In this document: piece by piece, positions 1-6,072 of the stretch | Layout of the letters: each line of letters begins with the position of its first letter | How positions within the stretch are numbered: position 1 is the first letter of the stretch | Assembly: GCA_030831135.1 (NCBI GenBank) | Contig: JAURLR010000201.1 | Location: 1 to 9,964, forward strand | Direction of reading: 5' to 3' | DNA: 9,964 bases | DNA from: Alphaproteobacteria bacterium | GTDB lineage: Bacteria; Pseudomonadota; Alphaproteobacteria; UBA6615 | The notes under the pieces: generated by a model | The model's input: only the letters and a program-made list of their open reading frames with translations | The model's database searches: none | What the model was told of the DNA's origin: nothing | Made by a program: the position numbers and the translations under genes

Positions 1-697
1 CCGTCAGCCGGCCATCCTGCAAGCTGGCCCCGCGGGGATGATTCACGAAAGCGATCGCGTTTTCGGTCAGCAGGCGATCCGCATTGGTCGCCGTATATGC
101 CGTCGTGAGCAGGTTCGGGCACCCGATCGAGGCACAGTTCACGCCGTAATGGATACGCGGATCGCGCCAGATCGGTCGCAAAATCCGGTGCTCGATATCG
201 TTGAGCGACAAGGCTTCGCCCTCCACGGTGACCAGCTTCCTGTCCCACGGGCCGAAGGCGAACAAGCCTGGCGAAATGTTGATATCCCGGATCGAGTCCA
301 CCGGATAATGGTCGACAATCACCTGTACGGTCAGCGCATTGTAGAAATTGAGCCAATAGGCGAATTGCGCGGCGCGGTTGAGGCGGCTGACCGGCGTCGC
401 CGACAGGGCTTCAAGATAAGTGTCCAGTGTTGCGCGTTCGCCCGGCTGCAGCCCGGCATAGCCGAACCGTGTCACGCCGTCAGGGTTCGGACGGGCATAC
501 AGCCCCAGCAAGCGCGACCAGGCCGCGTGGTCCACGACAACGCGGGAAGCGGGATCATGCGCCTCCCAGCGCGGCCACAACTCGGATTTGGGTGCGGCGG
601 CGGCCATGGACCCGGTCGAAAGGATCGCAAACAGGACGAGCAATGCTGCAAAACCAGCCCGGATCAGGGACGAATGAGAACGGAAAAGACATGTCAT
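1..697 (-). CDS. DUF547 domain protein, secreted, C-terminus cut by the window edge
   Basis: The frame stays open from an ATG at 697 down to base 1, giving 232 residues without a stop, so the C-terminus lies outside the window. Residues 1-35 form a clear signal peptide: arginines early, a hydrophobic core around 15-28 (AGFAALLVLFAILS) and an alanine-rich cleavage region before PKSELW. The mature part shows DUF547 hallmarks: YWLNFYNALTV at 114-124, a YPVDSIRDI segment at 131-139, and GVNCASIGCPNL at 185-196 with Cys188 and Cys193. The family is widespread in bacteria and has no assigned biochemical function; export to the periplasm or beyond is inferred from the signal peptide. No strong Shine-Dalgarno sequence precedes the ATG, but the signal peptide fits this start. 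The gene is divergent from the DCC-family gene. Identity is secure at domain level; function is unknown. Confidence 0.9.
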   Translation of the reverse strand, partial: MTCLFRSHSSLIRAGFAALLVLFAILSTGSMAAAAPKSELWPRWEAHDPASRVVVDHAAWSRLLGLYARPNPDGVTRFGYAGLQPGERATLDTYLEALSATPVSRLNRAAQFAYWLNFYNALTVQVIVDHYPVDSIRDINISPGLFAFGPWDRKLVTVEGEALSLNDIEHRILRPIWRDPRIHYGVNCASIGCPNLLTTAYTATNADRLLTENAIAFVNHPRGASLQDGRLT

Positions 698-815
698 GTG
701 TTCAATGTTGTCATGGCGCGCGAAAACGGAACCCGTGTTCACGCCGATTTGAGCACCGAAATCGAAAATCCGGCATCATCGACACATCGCAACCGGATCG
801 GCAGACTGGTCGACG

Positions 816-1247
816 ATGAAACCGAAACCCTGTTCGTTCAAGCTCAACCCTGATGAGCGCCTTCTCGTTTTCGACGGCATCTGCCGATTGTGCAGCGGCT
901 GGGCGCGCTTCGTCCTGCGCTACGACCATGAACGCAAAATCACGCTGACGACCGTCCAGTCGGACACGGGCCAGAACATCCTGACACAACTCGGGCTGGA
1001 TACGATCTCGCCCGAAAGCATCGTATTCATCGAAAACGGCACCGCCTATTTCGAGAGCGATGCGATTTTTCGGATCATCGGCCAGCTCTCGAAGGGGTGG
1101 CACATTCTGCTCGTGTTCCGGATCATTCCGCTGCCGATACGCGACTGGGTCTATCTGAAGATTGCGCGAAACCGGTACCGTTTGTTCGGCAAGCGTGAAA
1201 TCTGCTTCATCCCCACGCCAGATAACAGAGCAAGATTCCGGGACTGA
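816..1247 (+). CDS. DCC-family thiol-disulfide oxidoreductase (DUF393)
   Basis: This 143-residue protein has the family's N-terminal signature: strand LLVFDGICRLC, with Asp20, Cys23 and Cys26 forming the DxxCxxC motif that gives the DCC family its name. The middle fits the usual pattern (VFIENGTAYFESDAIFRI at 70-87). The C-terminal part has the typical FGKRE-C-xxPTPDxRARF ending, with a third cysteine, Cys130. Family members are predicted thioredoxin-like disulfide oxidoreductases; substrates are mostly unknown. There is no signal peptide, so a cytoplasmic location is likely. The start is firm: no ATG, GTG or TTG occurs in frame between the upstream stop at 750-752 and this ATG, although the Shine-Dalgarno is poor. 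It is divergent from the DUF547 gene and ends 18 bases from the convergent histidine kinase gene. No obvious terminator lies between them. Confidence 0.88.
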   Translation: MKPKPCSFKLNPDERLLVFDGICRLCSGWARFVLRYDHERKITLTTVQSDTGQNILTQLGLDTISPESIVFIENGTAYFESDAIFRIIGQLSKGWHILLVFRIIPLPIRDWVYLKIARNRYRLFGKREICFIPTPDNRARFRD

Positions 1248-1265
1248 CGAAACCTCAGAAGACAG

Positions 1266-2684
1266 CTAGTCCACGGTCGGGAATGTCAGGCGGAAGACTG
1301 TACCATCATCACCCGTACGCGCGAGAACGAGTTCGCCGCCATGGGCGCGCATGACATCGCGGGCGATCACCAGCCCCAGACCTGTGCCGCCCTTTCGGGC
1401 AGACCCCTTGAACGGCTTGAACAGGCCGTCGCGCGCCGCACGGGCAAGGCCGGGGCCGTCATCGGCGGTCTCGATCGCAATGCCGGGATCCAGAGTTTCG
1501 ACCATCCGGATCGTGACCTGACGCGCGCCTGCTTCGAAGGCGTTCCGTCCCAGATTGGCAAAGACCCGGTAAACCTGATCGCGGTCGGCTTCGACGATCA
1601 CATCAGCCGACACATCGTTGCGAATTTTCGGGCCGGCGCAGGGCGCAAGATCGGCCCCCTGTTCCAGAACGGCAAGATCGGAGGCCACCTCGTCGAGCAA
1701 CGCACGCAACCGGAAGCGAACCCGGGTCAGTTCCGGGCCTTCATCCTGCGCGTAGTTGAGGGTCTGGGTGCAAAGGCTGATCGCACGGTCAATCGCCTGG
1801 ATCAGCGGGGCTGCCACCCGTTTGACCTCCGGGGTATCGACGTCGGACAGGCGATCCGACAGCAAGACAGCCGTCGAGAGAATGCCGCGCAGATCGTGGT
1901 TGATCTTGCTGACCGCCGATCCGAGTGCCGCGAGATGTTCCTGCTGCCGCAAGGCGCCGCGCAAATCCCGCTGCATCTCGGCAAGCACCGATTGTGCAAC
2001 GCCGATCTCGTCACCGCGCCGGGTTTCGCTGACACCGCGCGAGAGGTCCTTGGGGTCCTGGGAGAAGCGGGTGATGTCCGCGGTCATGCGCCGCATCGGC
2101 CGGACCATGAGCCACTGCAATGCGAGATAAAGCAGCGCGCCGGTAATCAGGGAAATCACGATCGAGAGCAGCAGGATGTTGCGCGAATGGGAAATCATGT
2201 CCCGGCGGAGCAGCGCTTCGTTGAGGATCACCTCGACCTCCAGATCGGGATCATGGCCCGTGGGGCTGATCAGCCGCAGGGTCGGTTCCCCCGACCGCAT
2301 CATGGTCGCGAAAGCGGCACCGATTTCATGAAACAGGTTCCGGTCCGTCAGGTTGACAGTCACATCCACCGGCGGCGGCGGCACAGCGTAAAGCAGCATG
2401 CGACGATCCGCGCGCTGGAGCACAACCGCATAGGCCTGCGCGCGCTCCAGAAGTTGGGACTTGAGGTCTTCGCTGATCAACTCGTCAGGGGCGGCTTCGA
2501 GAGCGAGAACCGCGAGATGCGCGGAATCCGCCTGATCGGTCAGCCAGTTGACCCGGAAATTGGCAATCGAGGGCGCATAGATCAGGACTTCCACCAGCAT
2601 GACGAAGGCGATCGTGAGAACCAGCAGCCTTGCCGAAAGCGAACGGGCAAACGGCGGCAGGGAAAATTTGCGCGACCGGATCAC
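1266..2684 (-). CDS. HAMP-domain sensor histidine kinase, orphan
   Basis: A 472-residue inner-membrane sensor kinase. Two membrane segments (about 19-40 and 169-194) enclose a periplasmic region of roughly 130 residues with no domain I recognise. A HAMP linker follows (about 193-246). The phosphoacceptor helix holds KINHDLRGIL, with His263 as the predicted phosphorylated residue. The H-box reads HDLRG rather than the classic HELRTP. The ATPase domain has an N-box (ANLGRNAFEAG, 376-386), a G1 box (DDGPGL, 408-413) and a G2 box (GGTGLGL, 432-438). All catalytic elements look intact. The start is GTG with no clear ribosome site; the next Met, at 29, falls inside the first membrane segment, so the GTG is preferred. 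It lies 50 bases downstream of the oxidoreductase gene and is probably co-transcribed. No response regulator is adjacent, so its partner is unknown. Confidence 0.92.
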   Translation of the reverse strand: MIRSRKFSLPPFARSLSARLLVLTIAFVMLVEVLIYAPSIANFRVNWLTDQADSAHLAVLALEAAPDELISEDLKSQLLERAQAYAVVLQRADRRMLLYAVPPPPVDVTVNLTDRNLFHEIGAAFATMMRSGEPTLRLISPTGHDPDLEVEVILNEALLRRDMISHSRNILLLSIVISLITGALLYLALQWLMVRPMRRMTADITRFSQDPKDLSRGVSETRRGDEIGVAQSVLAEMQRDLRGALRQQEHLAALGSAVSKINHDLRGILSTAVLLSDRLSDVDTPEVKRVAAPLIQAIDRAISLCTQTLNYAQDEGPELTRVRFRLRALLDEVASDLAVLEQGADLAPCAGPKIRNDVSADVIVEADRDQVYRVFANLGRNAFEAGARQVTIRMVETLDPGIAIETADDGPGLARAARDGLFKPFKGSARKGGTGLGLVIARDVMRAHGGELVLARTGDDGTVFRLTFPTVD

Positions 2685-2734
2685 GGCGCGCAGATACTTA
2701 GCAGAAAACCGGGGAAACGGTTAGTCGTGTCGAT

Positions 2735-4165
2735 CTACCCCAACTTTGCCAGCAGACGCACGACTTTCTTCGTCCGGTCCGAGAAAAGTGACGGCGTGTA
2801 ATAGGCCCCGGCTGCGCGCTTGTTGATCTCTCCACGGGTCGGATAGGGTACAATCATCTGGGCCACAGCCCCAATCTTCATCTTCTGGGAAATCGCGAGG
2901 ATCCAGGGCTGAATCAGCTCCCCCGCATGGGCCCCGACCATCCCGGCTCCAAGGACCCGGCCCTTGCGGCCCACCACCACCTTCACAAAGCCATCGGTGC
3001 GGCGTTCGGTGCGGGCGCGGTCGTTCTCTTCGAAAGAGGCCGTGACCACCTTCACACCGTCACCATGGAGCTCGCGCGCCGCCGCCTCGCTCAGGCCGAC
3101 ATTCGCAAGCTCGGGGTCGGTATAGGTCACCCATGGCACGGCGTCGTAGTTCAGCTTTGCCGGCAGACGGAACAGGGCGTTCTTGATGACGATGCCGGCG
3201 TGATAACCCGCGATATGGGTGAACTGGTATTTCCCCGCAACATCGCCGATCGCAAAGACGCGCTTGTTGGTCGTCCGCAACCGGGCATCGACTTCAATCC
3301 CGCGCCGGTCATGCACAATGCCCGCTGCATCAAGATCCAGGCTGGAGAGATTGGGCGCCCGCCCCGCCGCAACCAGAATATGGCTGCCGGTCACCTCAAA
3401 GTTCTTGCCATCGCTTTCGCAGGAAACGCTGATTGCACCCTCTGCGGATTTGACGGAGACAACCTTTGCACCCTCATGGATCGCGATGCCCTCGGCTTCC
3501 AGACGGGCACGGACCACAGCGACCAGCTCGCGGTCATCGGGGCCCATGATTTTCATCGCCTCGAGAACCGTGACCTTCGCGCCAAGTTGGCGATGGGCCT
3601 GGGCCATCTCAAGCCCGATCGGGCCGCCGCCGACAACAATCAGATGCGCGGGCAGTTCGCGCTGGTTGAAGATCGTTTCATTGGTCAGGAAAGGCACCTT
3701 GCCGAGGCCGGGAATCGGCGGCACGGCCGGAGACGAACCGGTTGCGATCACGAACCGGCGGGCGCGTATCTTCGTGCCGTTGTCACCAATCACCTCGCGG
3801 GGCCCGGAAAACCGAGCACCCTCCTGATAGACCGCAACCCCGAGATCGGTGAAGCGCTCCACGCTGTCATGGGGCGCAATCCCGCCGATCACGCCATGGA
3901 CGTGATCGTTGACCGCCGCAAAATCCACACTGGCCGAACGTCCGTCGACACCGAATTGCGCGGTATGGCCGTAATGGGCGGCCGCATGGCCTGCCGCGAG
4001 CAGGGCCTTGGACGGGACGCAGCCATAATTGAGGCAGTCACCGCCCATCTTGCCACGCTCGAACAGCGCAACGCTGGCACCCATCTGGACAGCACCAGCC
4101 GCAACGGACAGACCACCGGACCCGGCACCGATCACGCATATATCGACATTACGAACTTCGCTCAT
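2735..4165 (-). CDS. FAD-dependent pyridine nucleotide-disulfide oxidoreductase (MerA/Lpd-like)
   Basis: A full-length 476-residue class I flavoprotein disulfide reductase. It has an N-terminal FAD-binding GAGSGG (13-18) and a redox-active pair Cys44/Cys49 in GGDCLNYGCVPSK. The NAD(P)H-binding GGGPIG is at 179-184, followed by an acidic end to the second strand (Glu202), which favours NADH. The second FAD motif is AIGDVAG (305-311), and a dimerisation domain follows. Where lipoamide dehydrogenase has its catalytic His-Pro with downstream Glu, this protein reads PYPTRGE (440-446), so Tyr441 replaces the His. It has neither the MerA C-terminal vicinal cysteines nor an N-terminal metal-binding domain, so it is probably neither a true mercuric reductase nor a true lipoamide dehydrogenase. 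Oxidoreductases of this type are known to be linked or fused to TVP38-like proteins, as seen here 51 bases upstream. The substrate is unknown. Confidence 0.92.
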   Translation of the reverse strand: MSEVRNVDICVIGAGSGGLSVAAGAVQMGASVALFERGKMGGDCLNYGCVPSKALLAAGHAAAHYGHTAQFGVDGRSASVDFAAVNDHVHGVIGGIAPHDSVERFTDLGVAVYQEGARFSGPREVIGDNGTKIRARRFVIATGSSPAVPPIPGLGKVPFLTNETIFNQRELPAHLIVVGGGPIGLEMAQAHRQLGAKVTVLEAMKIMGPDDRELVAVVRARLEAEGIAIHEGAKVVSVKSAEGAISVSCESDGKNFEVTGSHILVAAGRAPNLSSLDLDAAGIVHDRRGIEVDARLRTTNKRVFAIGDVAGKYQFTHIAGYHAGIVIKNALFRLPAKLNYDAVPWVTYTDPELANVGLSEAAARELHGDGVKVVTASFEENDRARTERRTDGFVKVVVGRKGRVLGAGMVGAHAGELIQPWILAISQKMKIGAVAQMIVPYPTRGEINKRAAGAYYTPSLFSDRTKKVVRLLAKLG

Positions 4166-4216
4166 GACAGCACCACCACGCAGTAGAGAAACAGGATAAC
4201 CCGGAGAAAGAGGAGT

Positions 4217-4969
4217 TCAGGCGGACAGGTTCTTGCGCGCCTGATACTTTTTGTAGGCGACAGGCACCAGCGAGAGAAGCGCCAGCGCGATCAGCGGACC
4301 CAGCACGTTCGGCTGGAAGATGATGCCCAGATTGGGATCCTGACCCGCATCCAGCAGCGCCCCCAGACCATTGCCCACCGAAGCAAAGACGAAGGTGCCG
4401 GGAATGATTCCGAAAAACGTTCCGATGACATAGGTGCCCGTGGGTACGCCCAGGAAAGCGGGAACAAGATTGACCAGCCAGAACGGGAACAGAGGCACAA
4501 GACGCAGCACCAGAAGGTAGCTCATGGCGTTCTCGCGAAAACCGTCTTCCATCTTGGTCAGAAAGGGACCCGCCTTGGCCCGCAACACATCCCCCAAAGC
4601 CGTTCGGGCGATCAGGAACAGTGCTGTTGCGCCAATGGTCGCGCCCACCACGACGGTCATGCCTCCGACAATTGTCCCGAAGAGGAACCCGCCGGCGAGC
4701 GTCATGATCGCACCCCCGGGCAGGGAGAATGCCACCACCACGGCGTACAGCCCGGCAAAGGCAAGGATCGCCAGAAACCCGTTCTCCGCAACAAACATCT
4801 GCAGGGACTCACGGTTCTGCTTGAGGGCTTCGAGCGAAAAATAGACATCCAGATCCAGGACAAAGAATGCCCCGAGTCCGGCCACAAGGACCACCAGCGG
4901 CAGCGCCCGTTTGAGTAGAGCCGGGCGGCGCGGTGCCGGTGTTTCATCCTGAAGTTCGGTATTGCCCAT
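4217..4969 (-). CDS. TVP38/TMEM64 family (VTT domain) inner-membrane protein
   Basis: A polytopic membrane protein of 250 residues from the preferred ATG at 4969, or 254 from a GTG at 4981. Numbered from the GTG, a first membrane helix lies at about 26-43. The VTT (SNARE-associated/DedA-like) core spans about 68-205, with the signature SLPGGAIMTLAGG (86-98), a glycine-rich helix at 102-125, and LRLVPLFPFWLVNLVPAFLGV (159-179) containing the conserved Arg-x-x-Pro-x-x-Pro. A final helix lies at 226-243. Relatives include E. coli YdjX and YdjZ and eukaryotic TMEM64/TVP38. Eukaryotic VTT-domain proteins such as TMEM41B and VMP1 are lipid scramblases; the bacterial role is unsettled. The ATG is preferred because AAGGGG overlaps the GTG itself and sits 11 bases before the ATG. 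It is the first gene of the probable unit with the oxidoreductase and histidine kinase. Confidence 0.9.
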   Translation of the reverse strand: MGNTELQDETPAPRRPALLKRALPLVVLVAGLGAFFVLDLDVYFSLEALKQNRESLQMFVAENGFLAILAFAGLYAVVVAFSLPGGAIMTLAGGFLFGTIVGGMTVVVGATIGATALFLIARTALGDVLRAKAGPFLTKMEDGFRENAMSYLLVLRLVPLFPFWLVNLVPAFLGVPTGTYVIGTFFGIIPGTFVFASVGNGLGALLDAGQDPNLGIIFQPNVLGPLIALALLSLVPVAYKKYQARKNLSA

Positions 4970-4980
4970 CGTGAATTTCA

Positions 4981-4986
4981 CCCCTT
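4981..4986 (-). promoter_or_regulatory. Ribosome binding site favouring ATG 4969 for the VTT gene
   Basis: On the minus strand AAGGGG runs into TGAAATTCACG and then ATG. Its last G is the first base of the upstream GTG codon, so it cannot serve that GTG with any spacer. It can serve the ATG with an 11-base spacer. This is direct sequence evidence for the shorter protein, though spacing at the long end leaves some doubt. Confidence 0.55.
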
Positions 4987-5076
4987 CTTGTTATGGTCTT
5001 ATTTGGGGCAAAAAGAATGATCGAACCATTCACCAATGCGTGAGAACAGGTTTTGAATTAACCGCCCCCAAGCGCG

Positions 5077-5105
5077 TTGACTTCCATGCCTTGAGTTCGT
5101 ATACC
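5077..5105 (+). promoter_or_regulatory. Predicted sigma70-type promoter of the rpmH operon
   Basis: A -35 element TTGACT (5077-5082) and a -10 element TATACC (5100-5105) are separated by exactly 17 bases. Transcription would start near 5112, about 37 bases before the rpmH GTG. The hexamers match the TTGACA/TATAAT consensus at five and four of six positions. Position, spacing and the strong expression expected for a ribosomal protein gene all agree. It is predicted to drive rpmH-rnpA-yidD-yidC and probably engB and argB. Confidence 0.7.
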
Positions 5106-5137
5106 GCCCGCCTAATTGCAAAGCCCTTGAAGGCAAT

Positions 5138-5141
5138 GGAG
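5138..5141 (+). promoter_or_regulatory. Shine-Dalgarno site of rpmH
   Basis: GGAG lies seven bases before the GTG at 5149. This decides the unusual GTG start, and the translation then matches L34 from its first residue. Confidence 0.8.
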
Positions 5142-5148
5142 AATTCGC

Positions 5149-5283
5149 GTGAAGCGGACATTTCAACCAAGCAATCTTGTGCGCAAACGTCGCCATGGAT
5201 TCCGTTCCCGCATGAAAACTGTCGGTGGACGGAGAGTTCTGGCACGTCGGCGCGCACGCGGGCGTAAAACCCTCAGCGCCTGA
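5149..5283 (+). CDS. rpmH: 50S ribosomal protein L34
   Basis: A short gene of 44 codons plus TGA, starting with GTG. The product begins (M)[17 protein letters not shown], continues [20 protein letters not shown] and ends RKTLSA. This is the canonical L34 sequence and length over its whole span, with the very high Arg/Lys content expected of an rRNA-binding protein. L34 sits in the 50S subunit and stabilises 23S rRNA folding. A GGAG ribosome site seven bases upstream and a 17-spaced promoter further upstream support both start and expression. It is the first gene of the operon and lies 55 bases before rnpA, the near-universal bacterial pairing. The gene is easy to miss because it is small and starts with GTG. 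Confidence 0.97.
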   Translation: MKRTFQPSNLVRKRRHGFRSRMKTVGGRRVLARRRARGRKTLSA

Positions 5284-5294
5284 ACGGCGTCGCG

Positions 5295-5310
5295 CGTGGA
5301 TTTTTCCACG
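5295..5310 (+). other. Small hairpin between rpmH and rnpA
   Basis: CGTGGA (5295-5300) and TCCACG (5305-5310) are perfect inverted arms around a TTTT loop. An alternative fold pairs CGTCG (5288-5292) with CGACG (5309-5313) and keeps TGGA/TCCA with a bulge. No T-run follows, so it does not look like a complete intrinsic terminator. In the transcript it could mark a processing or attenuation point that makes rpmH expression exceed rnpA. That role is inference; only the symmetry is seen. Confidence 0.45.
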
Positions 5311-5338
5311 ACGGCACGATCATCGGGATTGAAAGATC

Positions 5339-5767
5339 ATGGAAACGACGGCGCTGGAAACGACGCCGCGTGCGGGGTATGGGAATGCCTCGGCAATCGT
5401 GCGCCTGCCCAAAAGGTCCGATTTTCTGCGGATTGCCGGGCTGAAACGCCGCTGGGCAGCGCCCGGACTGGTGTTGCAGGTGGCGCCGCGTCCCGACGAC
5501 TCACTTGTCGATCCCGGCGATATACGGGTCGGCTTCACCGCCACACGAAAGGTCGGGAACGCGGTCGTACGAAACCGCTCACGGCGACGTCTGCGCGCAG
5601 CTGTGAGACAGGTTATGACCGGAGCTGCGCGCGATGATTGCGATTATGTGGTGATCGTTCGCGCCGCAACCGCCACACGTCCTTTCGACAAACTGGTTTC
5701 CGACCTTGAGGTCGCGCTCAAAAAATGCGACGCGTTCCTACCAGATCAAGAAAGCGACGCAGAATGA
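5339..5767 (+). CDS. rnpA: Ribonuclease P protein component
   Basis: A 142-residue basic protein that assists the RNase P RNA in removing the 5' leader of precursor tRNAs. The diagnostic segment is GFTATRKVGNAVVRNR (65-80) followed by SRRRLRAAVR. It contains the RNR motif (Arg78-Asn79-Arg80) of the RNA-binding helix. The family's N-terminal LPKRSDFLRI is at 23-32, and DYVVIVRAA at 102-110 matches the later strand. The ATG at 5339 is the first possible start after an in-frame TGA at 5330-5332. It has a GGGA sequence ten bases upstream and gives about 20 residues ahead of the conserved core. A shorter GTG start at 5399 is possible but has less support. It follows rpmH and its last codon overlaps the start of yidD (ATGA). 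Confidence 0.96.
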   Translation: METTALETTPRAGYGNASAIVRLPKRSDFLRIAGLKRRWAAPGLVLQVAPRPDDSLVDPGDIRVGFTATRKVGNAVVRNRSRRRLRAAVRQVMTGAARDDCDYVVIVRAATATRPFDKLVSDLEVALKKCDAFLPDQESDAE

Positions 5768-6066
5768 CCCTTCTCTCCCGGACCCTTGTCCTTTTTCTCA
5801 AGCTCCCGATCTGGTTCTGGCAATGGTGCATTTCGCCGGTGATCGGAACCAGTTGCCGCTATGAGCCCAGTTGTTCGCACTACGCAATGACCGCGCTGTC
5901 AAAGCATGGGCCGCTCAAAGGCGGCTGGCTGATGGCGCGACGCCTTGTCTCATGCAATCCATGGGGCGGAGCCGGATATGATCCGGTGCCGGAGGTTTGC
6001 GGCCATAACTCCCATTCTCAACTCGACAACGAACACGCTGTGTCCGTGTCGCATTCAGGGGCCTGA
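5764..6066 (+). CDS. yidD: Membrane protein insertion efficiency factor YidD
   Basis: A 100-residue protein of the YidD family (formerly DUF37), which sits at the inner membrane and helps YidC-dependent insertion. After an amphipathic/hydrophobic N-terminal stretch (FLKLPIWFWQWCISPVIG, 11-28) come the two family signatures: CRYEPSCSHYA (31-41) and NPWGGAGYDPVP (65-76). Cysteines lie at 22, 31, 37, 64 and 79. The ATG at 5764 overlaps the rnpA stop (ATGA), the usual sign of translational coupling, and gives the standard N-terminus. A longer frame from 5725 would add 13 Arg-rich residues encoded within the end of rnpA and is not preferred. The C-terminal 20 residues are hydrophilic and look unconserved. 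It lies six bases before yidC. Confidence 0.95.
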   Translation: MTLLSRTLVLFLKLPIWFWQWCISPVIGTSCRYEPSCSHYAMTALSKHGPLKGGWLMARRLVSCNPWGGAGYDPVPEVCGHNSHSQLDNEHAVSVSHSGA

Positions 6067-6072
6067 CGCGCG

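Noticed and set aside
38..853. A 271-codon plus-strand open frame over the DUF547 gene
   Set aside because: The minus strand has a signal peptide and DUF547 motifs over the same bases, and this translation looks like a typical antisense product.
1341..2801. A 486-codon open frame on the plus strand, antisense to the histidine kinase gene
   Set aside because: Its translation is rich in Arg, Gln, His and Gly with no recognisable domain, while the minus strand encodes a complete kinase. It is a by-product of codon bias in GC-rich DNA.
2927..4186. A 419-codon open frame on the plus strand, antisense to the FAD oxidoreductase gene
   Set aside because: It mirrors a full-length, motif-complete flavoenzyme on the other strand and its own translation shows no domain.
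4982..5076. Promoter for the minus-strand VTT-FAD-kinase unit
   Set aside because: One must exist nearby, but on the minus strand only weak pairs (such as TTGGGG with TGTTCT) could be found, so no site is annotated.
5295..5310. DnaA box-like TTTTCCACG inside the rpmH-rnpA hairpin
   Set aside because: It is a single copy with two mismatches to TTATCCACA, no cluster of boxes and no dnaA or AT-rich region nearby, so there is no support for an origin.
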